A DNA stretch of 64,000 nt from Parasponia andersonii. Its lineage: Eukaryota; Streptophyta; Magnoliopsida; Rosales; Cannabaceae. Every line of letters begins with the position of its first letter. Position 1 is the stretch's first letter. The translations under genes and the position numbers were made by a program. This document shows positions 12,618 to 24,839 of this stretch, piece after piece. Where the stretch lies: contig JXTB01000005.1 in the NCBI GenBank assembly GCA_002914805.1, positions 1,899,608-1,963,607 of the forward strand, read 5' to 3'. The notes beneath the pieces are model-generated. The model did no database searches. It was not told the DNA's origin and saw nothing but the letters and a program-made list of their open reading frames with translations.

Positions 12618-13386
12618 TAAAAATGTCAAATAGGTTGGGCCGCCCATTTAGGACAAGGACACAATAAGAAAAAATTCATGCTAAGTACGGCACGACACGA
12701 GATGACTTTGGGCCGTGTCAAATATGGCACGAGATATTGGACCGTCTTGGACTTGAGTTTTTAGGCACTAAAGGTTGGCACAGCATGACCTTAGGCATAA
12801 GTACGGTACAAGCACGACACGACCTAAAAAGCACGAAAAGCACAACTCTAAATACTTTAAAAAATATTTATTTTTATTTTTTATATTATTTATGTAGGCA
12901 AATTTTGTATGTCTTTTTGGTTTTTTCTTAATAATAAACTCACTTTTCTTATTTTTTCTTTTAAAAATAATTTTGTATTAGTGATTTTTAATTGAATAAT
13001 TTCTTTTCAAATAACTATGGGTATATTAGATATTTTCTTTTCAAAATATAATTATTTAATTAAATATTTCCAAAAAATTTATAAAGTGTTGACTATTATA
13101 ATAATTTAATAGGTTGATCGAAGATGGACACAAAGATACGTAGCACGTTCAGCACATTACGTTCGACATGACAAGGGCTTAGCATAAGCACGGGCACAAT
13201 ACGAGTATGGCATGGGATGGACTTATGCCTATGGGTCGTGCAGGGCCTAAAATTTTGAATCTTGGACCAACAAGAGCATGGCACGATGTTTTATTGGGTG
13301 GTGCCATTTACGACACGAGGCACAAATGGACTTATTTTTCACGAGCCAGGCTGGCATGACACTATACGACCCATTTGATATCTTTA
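12618..13386. mobile_element. hAT-like MITE inserted in the Copia-type LTR
   Basis: Terminal inverted repeats taaaaatgtcaaatagg and taaagatatcaaatggg (reverse complement of the right end). Flanks gtctcaat (12610-12617) and gtcctaat (13387-13394) are a probable 8-bp TSD with two changes. The ends are rich in gcacgacacgac / gtcgtgccgtgc-type motifs that can fold back; the middle is AT-rich. No transposase. It splits the surrounding LTR, so it is younger than that LTR. Confidence 0.7.
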
Positions 13387-13427
13387 GTCCTAATATTAAT
13401 AGTGAGAGCCTAATCGTTATTAAAAGT

Positions 13428-13741
13428 TAGAAAAACAAACATGGATAGGGCTAACTTGAGCCAAAATGACTATTTTGTGCATTTATTTCAAAAATAACAG
13501 TTTTATCAGTGTTAACGAAGCCTTGACCTATGATCAATAACTTCTTGATTGTGGAAAAGTCTTAAATAATAGTCTTTTCATAGTTTAAAAGCTCTTGACC
13601 ATAATATTTTTTCATGGTTCAAAAGCTCTTGACTAATGTTCAAGAAGTTCTTACCACTTCTAAAATTATTGTATTTAGAAAAATGCACAAAAAAAAATCA
13701 TTTTAGCCCAAGCTATTCCTATCCATGTTATTTTCTCTAAG
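13428..13741. mobile_element. Foldback MITE with about 40-bp terminal inverted repeats
   Basis: The left end (ttagaaaaacaaacatggat...) is the inverted counterpart of the right end (...atccatgttattttctctaa). Both arms include an aaaatga segment about 40 bp in. Two copies of a ttcaaaagctcttgac-type motif lie inside. About 314 bp, non-coding, and also nested in the Copia-type LTR. Superfamily not determined. Confidence 0.65.
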
Positions 13742-14425
13742 AGTCAATTATAATTTTGACTAATTGCTCAATTAGATCTTGAGCTTTATGTATCCATCTA
13801 GTCCCTTATCTAGCTCATATTAGATTCCAATAATCATTGCATGATCAGTTGAGCATAATAAGGTCAATAATTCTCTATATACTTAAGAGAAAAGTACTTT
13901 AGCAGCCATATTTAATTATTACGAGTGAAACATTTTACCTTTGAGAATGCTACATGAAAATACAGAGAGGAAAAAAGTAAGAAAAATAGAAAAATCGATC
14001 AGCAACTAGGTTCTTCTTCCTTAGGTGTTTTGGCTATCTTGGTGAAATCGGATCGAGGATATTGTATTCTTATTCCTCTATGGATATCTCTCTGTTAGGA
14101 ATCACCAAGTTGACTATACACTAGATCAATCATATGGCTCTCAAAAATAGACAGAAAGATGAGAAGATTGTGCTGCAATTTTAAGTATTATTATTGCTTA
14201 GATTCATGAGTTAATTTATGTTAGATCTCGATCCGAAAATATTTTATAAAGAAAAATTTTAAATGACTAATTCCATTGCATTCATAATTGTTACAAAATT
14301 GTTGTGTATGAATCATTTTTAGAAAAAGAATTTTTCAGAATCACTTTTAAATAACACCGGTTTGAACTCCCTTCACAACTATGGATTGATATTTTCCAGA
14401 ATGATATTTTCCAGAAGATAAATTG

Positions 14426-14533
14426 TTCATCATTTCGATGAACATATGCACTCGAATAATGATTAGAGAATAAATAAGCTTCATCATTTCGATGAACACA
14501 TGCACTCGAATAATGATTAGAGAATACATAAGC
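14426..14533. repeat. 54-bp tandem duplication near the end of the LTR
   Basis: Two nearly identical units start ttcatcatttcgatgaac at 14426 and 14480, each ending attagagaata(a/c)ataagc. The unit contains the 8-bp palindrome-like ttcg/cgaa core tttcgatgaa. A recent duplication inside an old LTR. Confidence 0.85.
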
Positions 14534-14542
14534 TCTCTAACA

Positions 14543-15449
14543 CTAAAATGGCATTAGAACAGGCTCTAAGCCTTTCAATAAAAAGGCTTTCATACGATAT
14601 ATTTCTCTCAGAAGTGCTTGCAAACCCTTAGGTTAGTTGAGCTCTTACAGATGAAATTCCTACCTAACTATTGGACAATCTTCATCAGTGTGAAAAGGCT
14701 GAAAACAAAGATGGAAAATGGAAAGAAATTAAGTGAGAATTAAAATCTTTCTTAAAATATAATTTGTTAGAAAGTTATTACAACAAATTTTTGAACAGTT
14801 ATACGAAAAACATCCATATGTATGGACACGGTTTTGGCCAACTAAAATCTCTTGTTTAAACGTACCAAACATTTTTAATTAACTCAGAAAGTTAATTCAT
14901 CATTAATAACAATCAAACACCAAGATTTGAGGAAACCTGCCAATAATATCTAATTCTGTTGCAATAGATCAGATTTGTCCAGTTAGCAACTTATATCAAT
15001 TAATCAACAAAATATCAGTTAATCAATGAGAAAATATTCAACACATGAAATGACAAAAATCCTCTTGAATATTCCTCCAAAACGTTCCAGATTCGTTAAT
15101 CTAACATTGAATAATAGGAAGGAAAAAATCATCAATCTTGGAAACTAAAATAAGAAAAGAGCCAATGTTATATGGAAAATATTAAAAAAAAAATTAAAGG
15201 ATAAGTTTCCATTCATATCAAGCAATAAAGAATGAAATTCCTTTTATATTTTAATTATATAATCATCAGAATCAATCAATTTGGAAATTAGAGACGTTTG
15301 GACAAAAACCAAAAAGTTTCCATAAATGAAATAGTCACAGGTTTTGTTGAAACAACAGCAAAACTTGTTGCAACAATTGTTTCAGAAAACATGAAAACTT
15401 GAGTTCACAGCAACTTGGTATGGGTTGCCAAATTCTTGACCCTAACATG
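14543..15449 (+). mobile_element. Decayed internal sequence after the Copia-type primer-binding site
   Basis: Follows the degenerate tRNA-Met-like primer-binding site at 14549. I cannot recognise gag, protease, integrase or reverse transcriptase in any frame. The stretch is presumed to be internal element DNA mixed with unrelated AT-rich sequence; the true 3' limit is unknown. Confidence 0.3.
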
Positions 15450-16080
15450 AACTATTTGCGGTTATTCCATAGGCGATTTGGTATGATCGGAATCACGTAA
15501 TTCATGGGGTATGGCTCAAGATCCTTCCTTGTTTACTAATTTTTCTATTCATTTTATTTGGGGGGTAAAGGATAGCACCAAGGCTTGAATAGGTATGTAA
15601 AACCTGTTAGCTTCTCCTCATTGTGTTGGGTGGCACGGCCTATTGGAAATATCAAGCGCAATACTGATGCTTCAATTCAGGATGGTGTGGGCTGCATTGG
15701 TTTAGGAGGAGCTTTTTGTAATGCCTTTGGTTGTATTATGGTAGCTTTTTGTTGAAAATTCTTTTGCTCCTTTTAATTGGAGAATTGCGAACTCTTTGCC
15801 ATTTGGGACGTACTCGACTTTGTTACTCGTCGTGGCATTACGGTTAAGCTTGTTGAGTGTGATGCTCTGCGTATTGTCCAGAGTCTCAAGTCCATTTCTC
15901 CTACAATTGACAATAATTTTCTCCTTTATGACGTAAAGTTTTTGATGACTAATGCTAATTGTGGTACGTGTTAATTTGTTTCTCGTATTAGAAATAAATT
16001 GGCCTATAAGTTAATTAGCTTTGCTTTTTCTATTCTTAGTAAGATTTATTAGGTTGATTATTCTCTTTTATTTATCTTAT
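15450..16080 (+). pseudogene. LINE tail with RNase H (RVT_3-like) domain
   Basis: Interrupted plus-strand frames match the RNase H domain at the end of plant LINEs: first N-x-DAS...G.G.G (KRNTDASIQDGVGCIGLGGAF, about 15,655-15,720), then a region usually starting with the catalytic Glu (ENCELFAIWDVLDF, 15,777 on), then LVECDALRIVQSL (about 15,855) carrying the D of the ExD motif, and a tail ISRIRNKLAYKL-like (about 15,985). Frame breaks and stops make it a pseudogene. Typical LINE copies continue to a poly-A; none is clear here. Confidence 0.7.
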
Positions 16081-17110
16081 CTTCTATTTTAGATGACTTG
16101 ACTTGGATTGAGTGGGAAACAAAATAAAAAAAAACATGATTGTGTAAATATGAGACAATTTGATACTTCAGGCACTGAGTGTGGGGTATTTTAAATATAA
16201 AAATCTAAAACGATATTTACCCTAAATTTTGGCGACACAATTTAAAAATAAATTTTTTTTTTTCAATTGAAAATTTCATAGGTTGAATGGTCACATTCCC
16301 TGCTCAGCTCAAGAATCAGTGCACGGATATTTGCACAAGATCTGTTAGTCGTTTCTTGCTCAACATTATCCACAAAACAAGACAACCCAAAGGCCATTAC
16401 CAACTGCAAAATCTTTATCCAAATTGCATTAGCAGAGATGTTCAAACTCTAATGATGAGAAACTCAGTTCTATTTTGGTGTTAGATAATTTTCCGCTACG
16501 AAAAACAAAAAAAAAAAAACAACTTATGATATATTAGGAATGTAACGTCTCTTACATAAAGACTTGGGATGTATCCTGATTCCAGTTCCATCAGGATAGA
16601 ACTGATTGATTTTTGTTTCATAAAGTTATGATTAAAAGAGAAACAATCACAAATTTTGTCTAACTATTTTCTTTTTTTTTTCTCTTTCTTTTTTTTTTTT
16701 TTTTCCAAAACAGTAATGGATTGAGGCTTTAACCTCCGTTCGAAGTGAAAGTAACCCAATACGAAGAAATGACTATCGAGTTTGATATATAGGCCGAGGT
16801 TGGGGAGAGGGGGTCGTAGGGGCCGTGGCCTATGTTTCTACTTTCTAGCCCTCTTTTGTGGGTTATTTGACCCAATTCCAAACCTATGATGTTGAGAAAC
16901 AAAGGCTATTGATGTACATATGGCCCCATCATCCACTATGGCTATGCTATTGTTGGGCAACCTGACGCAATTGCACTAATATCTACGCGCACCCAATTAT
17001 GGGCCATGCCCAATTAACCTGATCCTTAGCTCACTGCGTGGAAGGGTGGGGATTGGATATTAGATTGACAGTTTAATCTTTGTACGTTATTTTGGAATTT
17101 AAAAAATCTG
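16081..17110. other. Intergenic DNA without recognised genes
   Basis: AT-rich with long poly-T tracts near 16,670-16,705 and a less AT-rich patch at about 16,780-17,050 (gggagagggggtcg...). I see no domain-bearing frame in it. Confidence 0.55.
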
Positions 17111-17213
17111 TGTAAGTTTGAGAGAGATAAGTCTTGGTAATATTTGTTATTATTTTTTAAAATTTACGGTAAGTTATAGTTAATAGTTAAATCCTACTTA
17201 AAAAAAAACAAAA
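17111..17213 (+). mobile_element. 5'-truncated SINE copy
   Basis: Begins tgtaagtttgagagagataagt and ends agttaatagttaaatcctactt plus an A-rich tail, matching the 3' two-thirds of the SINE at 19376-19562. The tRNA-like A-box part is missing. Flanking aaatctg occurs just before (17104-17110) and just after the A-tail (17218-17224), a possible short TSD. Confidence 0.6.
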
Positions 17214-17224
17214 AAACAAATCTG

Positions 17225-18024
17225 GTCCTTCCCACTATTGTTAACCTTCTATTTTCTACAAACTGAGAAAGAATTAATTTCAAAAATAAAACTTAGCTTT
17301 CTTATTTTTCCATCTCAGTTTGATCACAAAAAAGAAGAAGAAAAAAAAACATCTTTTTAAAATGATAATTTTTTAAGGCATAGAATGATGAAACGCCTTA
17401 AGAAATTCATAACAAATATTTAAACTGGAAAATAAATATTCAGATTTCAATGAAAATGTCATTTTTTATTCTTTTTTTTTTAAGCGCCTAAAAAAATGAA
17501 AGCAATCATTTATCCTATTTTTTGTCCTATTTTCTCTGCACCATTAGAATAGATACTAAAATATCCCGTATTTTGCAAATGATACAAATCTGTTCTAAGG
17601 CATTTTCGTGAACTTTTGTCTATTTTTTCTTTGAATTGGCATAGTGTCTTGGTAAACTATACCTAGATAGCATTCTTTACATAAATATTTTAAAAGAATA
17701 CAAAAAATAACAAAAAAAGAAATTCAAAATATTAATGTAAAATATCATCAGAAGAAAAAAAACATCTAAAAAAGAAAACAAAAAATGGTGTTTGTTTATA
17801 GGCTTAACAAGAATGACTTAGGGTACTAAGACTATTTCACAATGTATTTTTGACTATATCTGATATAAGATGTGCATTTTACCTGATTTGCAAAGCTAAG
17901 CGGATATTTTCGGTATTTCAAAGAATAAGATTTTTTTTTGATAATTCAAAGAATAGGAACTAAGTAGGCATTTTGTTACAATCCAGATTAAATTTAGTAT
18001 TTTCCTTATTTAATATCCTAACTT
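17225..18024. other. Intergenic AT-rich DNA
   Basis: No coding region or clear element is visible. Many poly-A and poly-T runs. Confidence 0.55.
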
Positions 18025-18360
18025 CTACAGGGATATCAATGTTGGCATGACAATTAGAGATAGTGATGGACTGGTTTTCGCTTGCTGAGCTCTGAAGTTA
18101 GTTGGTAGTTTTGATGTGATCACTGTGGAGCTAATTGCCATTCGTGAAGGGATCCGTTTGGCGATTGATTTTAGACGTCCTTTAAATGTGATTGAATCAG
18201 ATTCTTTGTTGGTTGTTCAGGCTATTAATCATCCTCCTCCTTATTTCGTTGTAACTTCTCTCGTCAAGGATATTAAGATTTTTATTGATTTTACTGGTTA
18301 TGATTCTTCTCGTCATATTCTCTGCTCTAAGAATATTGTATATCTATGACTTAGCCTCTT
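18025..18360 (+). pseudogene. Second LINE RNase H tail fragment
   Basis: Plus-strand reading gives INVGMTIRDSDGLVFA, then VELIAIREGIRLAIDF and VIESDSLLVVQAINHPPP. This is the RVT_3 pattern (G..iRDs.G, then catalytic E in aEl.Ai.eGl.lA, then D in vEsDs..vv..in). Only the RNase H end is present and the first part is interrupted, so it is a dead fragment. It is a different copy from the fragment at 15,450-16,080. Confidence 0.75.
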
Positions 18361-18670
18361 TTACAATTCGTTCTCTAATAAATAGAGTGTGAGGTGATTC
18401 ATATCTATACTTTATTTCAAAAGATGTAATTATAGATCTACAATAATAAGAACATTCCAACTTTAAAAAAAAAAAAATCCTAACTTCTAAACAATATGTT
18501 AATTGTTGTAGCCTCGGATATTTCAAATGTACAGACAAATATAGGCACAATGAATCACAGAATTTTTTAAGGGGGAAAAAAAATAAAGGAAAACCCTCTC
18601 AAATAATTCATGCAACCGTCCATTTGGATACTTAAATTCAAAAAAATATTTGTCTTTTTTTCCTTTAAGT

Positions 18671-18866
18671 GGTGTTTAATATGATGGAATGACCATCACA
18701 ATGAAATGACAATTCCAAGTGAAAATTTATTCTATTATTTAGTTTGACAAAAAGGCGTAGGAATAGTTATGCCATTGTAAATACTATTCCATCAAAATGG
18801 GTGAATTCTAATCTTTAACTAGACTAGTAAAATAGTTATTCCATTCTAACATCATATTAAATAATT
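18671..18866. mobile_element. Small TIR element (MITE-like)
   Basis: Left end ggtgtttaatatgatggaatg and right end cattctaacatcatattaaataa are imperfect inverted repeats around an AT-rich middle that also repeats ggaat(a)g / attcca motifs. About 196 bp, non-coding. Confidence 0.5.
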
Positions 18867-19375
18867 TGTTATATTCTAAATTTAACCTATAATATTTAAA
18901 CTACTTACCCTAATCTTAAACAATCTTCTATATTCTCTTACCATTACTCTTACACTTCAAAAAAGAGATTATAAAGAGTCCATGAAGCTTTTTTATTTTT
19001 ATTTTAAGCATAGTATATATGTAATATTAACCGTACAATATTACATTGAATTTCTTGTAGATTGGGATCATAGAATATTTACATATAGAAAAAAATCACA
19101 AAAAAAATAATAGAAAAATAGTAAAAAAAAAAAAACAAAACCTACTTAGAATTAGAATCTAATAACATAAAACTACCATACAATAAACTTATAGGAGTAA
19201 AAAATTCACATAAATGGAAGGATTATTGGGAGAAAAAAGGCGAGAAAAGAAATCCTGTGAGAGAAGAAGATCAAATTGACGAGGTAGAAATCAAATATAG
19301 AAAGTTCTGATGAGTAAGAATATGACGTTTTTATGGAGATATGCCATATGTGTCAATAACTTAATATATAGGGTA

Positions 19376-19562
19376 TGCCAACTAGGGCTAGCTCAGTTGG
19401 TCTAAGGCTTGAGAGATGTATGTGTAAGTTTAGGGGGGTCAGGGGTTTAAACCTTGGTAATATGTGTGTGTGTGTGTGTGTGTGTATGTGTTATTTTCTT
19501 TTAAATTTGTAGTAAGTGATGGTTATTAGTTAAGCCCCACTTTAAAAAAAAAAAAAAAAAAA
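19376..19562 (+). mobile_element. tRNA-derived SINE with 17-bp target-site duplication
   Basis: Pol III internal promoter: A box TAGCTCAGTTGG (19389-19400, perfect fit to TRGCNNAGYNGG) and B box GGTTTAAACCT (19444-19454, close to GGTTCGANTCC). A (GT)n tract follows, then ttattagttaagccccactt and a poly-A tail. The 5' TSD is acttaatatatagggta (19359-19375). The 3' TSD acttaatatacagg|gta is split: it runs 19563-19576 and continues at 30697-30699 on the far side of a Gypsy element. Non-autonomous and dependent on LINE machinery. Confidence 0.85.
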
Positions 19563-19576
19563 ACTTAATATACAGG

Positions 19577-20308
19577 TGTTGTGCGGTCTAAAATCCTATA
19601 TATTGGTCAATGTCAAAAAGGAAAAAGTTGACCAAATGAATGTGTCAGGTCGCATGAGTAAGATTAAGTACGACCTCCTTCGAAAGAGTTAAGTGCGACC
19701 TCTACTGCATAAGTTATTGCGACCTCCTCCGAAAGAGTTAAGTGTGACCTCCACCGTATAAGTTAGTGCGACCTCCTCCGAACGAGTTAAGTGCGACCAT
19801 AATGAAAAGGAAACTAGACTAAGTTTCGTCAAACGGGTAACCTACAAAGAGAGGGAAATAAAAGTTTCTCTTTCAAGATCGATCAGTCATCTCATTTAAG
19901 TTATTACTCAGTTATATTGTTACTCGAATTGTATTTTCTGATTATACAGTTACCCATTCTCACAATTGGGAAATATTGAGTTATCATCACCTATATAAAG
20001 GGAGTTCAATGTTTCAGTGGGGGATCTTTTTTGGATCTTTTAGATATCTTTGGATCATATATCTTTTAGATCTTTTGGAAACTTTTTAGACTCTTGCTTT
20101 TTCTTTTTGGACAATACATTGTAATTTTGAGCTTTTGTAATTCTCCAGAAAATAGTAACAAAACAGTGGACGTAGGCTCATCTTTTTTGGGGTTGAACCA
20201 CTATAAAATCCTTGTCTCTTTGATTACTTTGATTAATTAACCCTTTTCACACACAAGCCACATTTTGCAATTTTTCTAAATTTATTGTTGACAAAACCTC
20301 CGTCAACA
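19577..20308 (+). repeat. 5' LTR of the Tat element
   Basis: 732 bp, starting TGTTGTGCGG and ending GTCAACA. Includes a TATA-like tatataaag and a short tandem array of a unit of about 49 bp built on gtgcgacctcc...aagtt (about 19,655-19,800), with one more unit than the 3' LTR. The array may act as a promoter or enhancer repeat (inference). Confidence 0.88.
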
Positions 20309-20310
20309 AA

Positions 20311-20328
20311 TGGTGCTAGAAGGAGGGC
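20311..20328 (+). other. Primer-binding site of the Tat element
   Basis: tggtgctagaaggaggg starts two bases after the 5' LTR, the usual position. It starts TGG, matching the CCA end of a tRNA. I cannot name the tRNA from memory. Confidence 0.65.
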
Positions 20329-20339
20329 TATTCTGGCAG

Positions 20340-22100
20340 AAAAGTTTATCCATTCTGCTTCTTTCAAAAATGGCAAACACTACCAGAACTACCAGAACTA
20401 GCCAAAATCATCCCCAAAGTACCGCAGCTGCACAGGTAGATCCTGCTCAGGATCAGCCTACCGTGACCGCACCGAAAAATATTGTCCAGAGACAGGATCG
20501 TATGGAGGAAGCACTGGTGAACCTTCAGCAAATTACAAGTCAGATTAATGACTCTCTACGATGACTTGCCGAGGGATAGATACTAACTCCACCACAGCAT
20601 GAACGTCTCAGAGAACATCCTGCTCAACAACCTGAGAGAGGAATTCAGATCTTGGAGATAGGGAACCGCGACCAACCTAAAGCCCGGCAGGAGCATCGAG
20701 GAGATTGCATCTCTAAAGGAAAATGCAAGGTCGCAAACTTGCCTCTGGTATCTGGTACTGAAAGTTCGAGCACTGATCATGATCATAGACAACCTTCTTG
20801 GAGAGCAACCATCAATCGTGATTATCTAGACAATGAGCAAAAACGTCTATCGATGAGTGTCTTTGAAAGGATCAGTAGGGAATCTCGACAGAATCCTACA
20901 GACCTGAGACAACATCTAGATCAGTAACATAGTCAGGAGCGATCTGCATCACATCACAACGACCAAAGTCGATCTCATCGTACTGTTTCATTGGAATCCC
21001 TAAGGTCACAGCAGACCCTACCTAACCAACCTACCTTATATCGTGACAATGATCAGAGGCCACTCCTACCACCAGTAAGAGCGAATATTTTCCCTCTGAA
21101 CGTCGATATTCATAATCTGAGGATTGCTTTAAATGCACTTATTAGTTGGGACGATGAGCTCGCTGATGGGTATCACCAATCGCCATTCAGAGAGGAGGTT
21201 CGAGCTACTGCCTTACCTACTAGATTTAAACTTCCTATCATAAACACTTTTGATGGGAAAACTGATCCATAGAATCATATGGATCATTTCAGCGACCTGA
21301 TGGAACTTCATCGTGTTGATGATCTCGCACATTATAGATGCTTTGTTGTAACTCTCACAGGAGCAGTGAAGAAGTGGTTCCGAGGACTCAAGTCTGGTTC
21401 AATCTTATCCTGGCAACAGCTTCAAACTGCATTCTTGAGGCAATTCCAGGCCGTAAAGAATTTTACTATTCCACTGGTAAGTCTGTCTGCTATTCGGCAA
21501 GGCCCGGAGGAAACTCTACGATCTTACCTAAATCGTTTTACCTCAGAGTTGGCAAAGGTCAATAACCTGCCTGAGGGAGAAGTTTTAATTCTAATAATGG
21601 CTGGGGTACGACCAGAAACTAAACTCTGGGAAGAGTTACTAGAGCAAGAATGCAGAACCCTTGAAGACTTCTATTGAAGAGTTGGTCGACATCTAAAGGT
21701 GGAATCTTCACGCGAAAACCTTCATAAGATAACAAAGGAAGGAGGAAAGGATGTTGTCAAAGATGCGACCACAAACAACAACAATAATGATAAGAAGTCG
21801 AACAAAAGGAGTAATGAACAATCGACTGAGAAGCACCCCAAACAGAAAAAACAGGAGATTCCAAGAGCTCCCATAAGGTTCAATAATTATACTGAATTGA
21901 ATGCACCCATAGATTATATCAATGCAGTCATAAACCAACAGGAGCGGTATCTTAATCCGGAACCGATGAAAAGAGATAGAGTGAGGCGCGACCCCAAAAA
22001 AGTTTTATCGGTATCACAATCACATTGGACACGATACCAATAACTGTTTTGCCCTGAAAGATGAGATTAAAAGATTAATTAAAGAAGGGCGGCTGCGGCA
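20340..22100 (+). pseudogene. Tat element gag region
   Basis: Fossil gag. A Ser/Thr/Gln-rich leader (MANTTRTTRTSQ) is followed by a retrotransposon gag domain with AHYRCFVVTLTGAVKKWF...SWQQLQTAFLRQF (about 21,320-21,460), a hallmark of plant Gypsy gag, then a Lys/Asn-rich basic tail. Broken. Confidence 0.8.
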
Positions 22101-22389
22101 GTACTCTAAACACAATAATGAAAGGCGAGAAGAAAACCGACAGTGACCTCCAAAAATTCAGCGCGAGGTGTGAACTATTTTCGGAGGACCGCACGTTGGT
22201 GGGGATTCCAAGAGAGCTCAGGATAGGTATGCACGAGAAGCTCGGCAGCAGCCTTTGACAATATCATGCACCTCGAATAGCAACCACGAAAGCTTCAACA
22301 AGTACCGAATTTGGATATTACCTTCACGGAACAAGACACAAGGGAGGTCCTTTATGCACATAATGATGCGTTGGTCATAAAGATCAATT

Positions 22390-22680
22390 GTGGAAGCACG
22401 CAGTTATGGTGAGTATTGGTCGATAACGGAAGTGCTGTTGACATCCTGTATTACGACGCCTTTAAGAAGACAGGGTTGAATGAAAGTAACCTAAAGCCCG
22501 CCGTCACTCCACTCTACAGATTCATTGGTAACAGCATAATGCCTATGGGCATGATTGAGCTAATGTTCAATGTTAGAATCTATCCTAGGGTTTCAACGGT
22601 AATGACCCAATTCTTGATTGTAGATTGCCCCTCTGCATTCAATGCTATACTGGAAAGATCGACACTGAGGGAACTTTGAG
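22390..22680 (+). pseudogene. Tat element protease region
   Basis: Fossil aspartic protease. VDNGSAVDILYYDAF carries a D-x-G-S active-site context (the family norm is D-S/T/N-G/S-S), followed by MPMGMIELMFNV and a FNAILERSTL stretch (family norm Y.aIlGR..L). Broken. Confidence 0.75.
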
Positions 22681-22739
22681 TTATTACTTCAATCTACCAT
22701 CTTGCTATGAAATTCCTGACTTAACAAGGAGTAGGCGAG

Positions 22740-24360
22740 GTGTGTGGCAACCAATATGATGCAAGGACTTGTTATAACAACTCTTTAAAGCTTGCAGCAA
22801 AGGATTCGACACCTCGTATAATGATGGTCCAACTACAAAGAAAAGCGTCAGGCAAAATGTCAATTGAAACGACAAGCGAAGACCTCGACCCTCGAAAAAT
22901 CAATGGAGAGGTCAAAATTAGACCCATTGAAGACTTGGAGGATTTGCCATTTGACAGGTCCTCCAAGATTTTAAAGATTGGAGCGAAGCTTCAAGAAGCT
23001 GTGCGAGCTTCATTGGTCACTTTTCTGAAATCTAACTTAGATGTCTTTGCATGGCAACATTCGGACATGGTCGGGATCGATCTGAATATCATATGCCATC
23101 GTCTTAACATAGATCCAACAAAGAAGCCTGTACGGCAGAAAAGAAGAGCTATGAATCCAGAACGCTACGTCACATTGAAAGAAGAGGTAGAAAAGTTGCT
23201 CGAAATTAGACTTATCAGGGAATCTTTTTACTCGAACTGGCTTGCTAACCTGGTTTTGGTAAAAAAACCCAACGGAAAGTGGAGAACGTGCATCGATTTC
23301 ACCGATCTCAACAAAGCATACCCGAAGGACAACTTTCCCCTTCCAAGAATCGACCAGCTTACAGATGCGACGTCGGGATATGAACTCTCAAGTTTCATGG
23401 ACGCATATTCTGGATACAATCAAATCCTCATGTATGAGCTAGATGAGGAGCGTACCTCGTTCATCACTGATCGAGGATTATACTATTACAAAAAGATGCC
23501 CTTCAGACTCATCAACACAAGAGCAACCTACCAGCATCTTGTCAACATGATGTTTGTAAAATACATTGGCAAGACAATAGAGGTGTATGTTGATGACATA
23601 TTGGTGAAGTCGAAGAAAGCCGAAGATCACATCAAACATCTTGATGAGGTGTTCAAAATTCTCCGAAAGTATCAAATGAAGCTGAATCCCCAAAAGTGTG
23701 CATTCGGGGTAGGATCTGGAAAATTTCTGGGTTTTATGGTCAATCAACGAGGCATTGAAGCTAACCCTCAGAAGATACAAGCACTGATTGATATGCAATC
23801 TCCTCGCAAACCCAAAGATGTGCAGAGCCTGGCAGGAAGAGTGGCCGCATTGAGTCGATTTGTATCCAAGTCGACGGATAAGTACCAACCATTCTTTGAA
23901 GTATTGAAAGGTTCGAAGAGGTTCGAGTGGACGGGAGAATACGAGCAGGCATTCTAAGAATTAAAAATATACTTGGGTTCTCCTCTACTCTTGTCGAAGC
24001 CAAATCTGGGGGAAGAATTATATTTATACTTCGCTGTTTCTAAATATGCAACAAGTGCTGCGTTAATTTGAGAATATGAAAAGATACAGTGACCAGTGTA
24101 CTACATAAGTAAAAGACTACTCGATGCTGAAATAAGATATCCAGAGATAGAGAAATTGGCATTAGCACTCATTGTCACATCCAGGAAACTTCGACCTTAT
24201 TTTCATGTGCACACCATCAAAGTTTTCACGAACTTTCCCTTAAAGCAGGTTCTGTAAAATCTCGAAGCTTTAGGACGACTACTTAAGTGGGCAGTTGAGT
24301 TGAGTCAGTTCGACATCGATTTTCAACCCTGCACGACGATTAAAAGACAAGCTCTCGCAG
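22740..24360 (+). pseudogene. Tat element reverse transcriptase and RNase H region
   Basis: Fossil RT/RNase H. Seen are LVKKPNGKWRTCIDFTDLN, YPKDNFPLPRIDQL, FMDAYSGYNQI, a YVDDILVKS catalytic box (about 23,590), FLGFMV and, further on, RNase H sequence with ISKRLLDAE-like and WAVELSQFDIDF...ALADFIAKF near 24,300. Typical of Gypsy Tat order. Broken. Confidence 0.88.
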
Positions 24361-24429
24361 ATTTCATTGCGAAATTCATATATGATGTTAATCTTCCCAC
24401 AGAAGTAATCGAAAAACCTGCTACAGATT

Positions 24430-24800
24430 TATCCAGATTGTGGAAGCTTTATGTTGATGAATCGTCAAACGAGAGTAGAGCTGGTGCGGACTTAGTACTA
24501 ATCAGTCCTGAAGGACATAATATTCATTGTTACTTCACTTCAAATTTCCAGCATCAAATAATGAGGCAGAATATGAAGCACTGATAGCCGGGCTAAAGCT
24601 CACACAAGAAATAAAGGTCGAAATGATTGAGGTATACAGTGATTCCCAGCTAGTCATTTTTCAAGTGAACGGCAAGTATCAAGCAAGAGGAAAGAGAATG
24701 ATGGCTTATTTATAGAAGGTACAAAGATTATTCTCGACATTCACTGCCTATAATATTCAACTTCTTCTTCGCATTAAGAATATTCAGGCCGATGCTCTAA
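24430..24800 (+). pseudogene. Tat element second (archaeal-type) RNase H
   Basis: Fossil second RNase H: WKLYVDESSN, then NEAEYEALIAGLKLTQEI and VYSDSQLV. D, E and D in this order fit the archaeal-like RNase H that Tat elements gained in addition to the usual one. Broken. Confidence 0.8.
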
Positions 24801-24839
24801 CTAAATTCGCCTCAACAAAAGATGTCGAATCACTAAATA

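Larger units (their letters stand above)
11625..14542 (+). mobile_element. Fossil Copia-type 5' LTR with later insertions
   Basis: Begins TGTTAG and ends CTAACA (perfect 6-bp inverted ends). A few bases later, tggcattagaacagg (14549-14563) resembles the tRNA-Met primer-binding site TGGTATCAGAGC used by many plant Copia elements. The LTR is recognisably the same family as the minus-strand copy at 40706-42334. Shared blocks include gagtaataaataattactcatgtga-type, caccatgcatataat, ctaaatagat/ggatcaagttaatta, acttaagagaaaa and agacagaaagat. Two TIR elements (12618-13386 and 13428-13741) inserted into it later. Old and broken; the matching 3' LTR is not seen. Confidence 0.65.

Noticed and set aside
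14357-14368. Copia-type LTR end at 14356 with a tgaac TSD a few bases later
   Set aside because: An LTR end at 14542 is better: it has matching CTAACA terminus and is followed directly by a primer-binding-site-like sequence.
19389-19454. Possible genuine tRNA gene (A and B boxes)
   Set aside because: The boxes are followed by a GT tract, poly-A and a 17-bp target-site duplication, and no cloverleaf can be closed. It is a SINE head.
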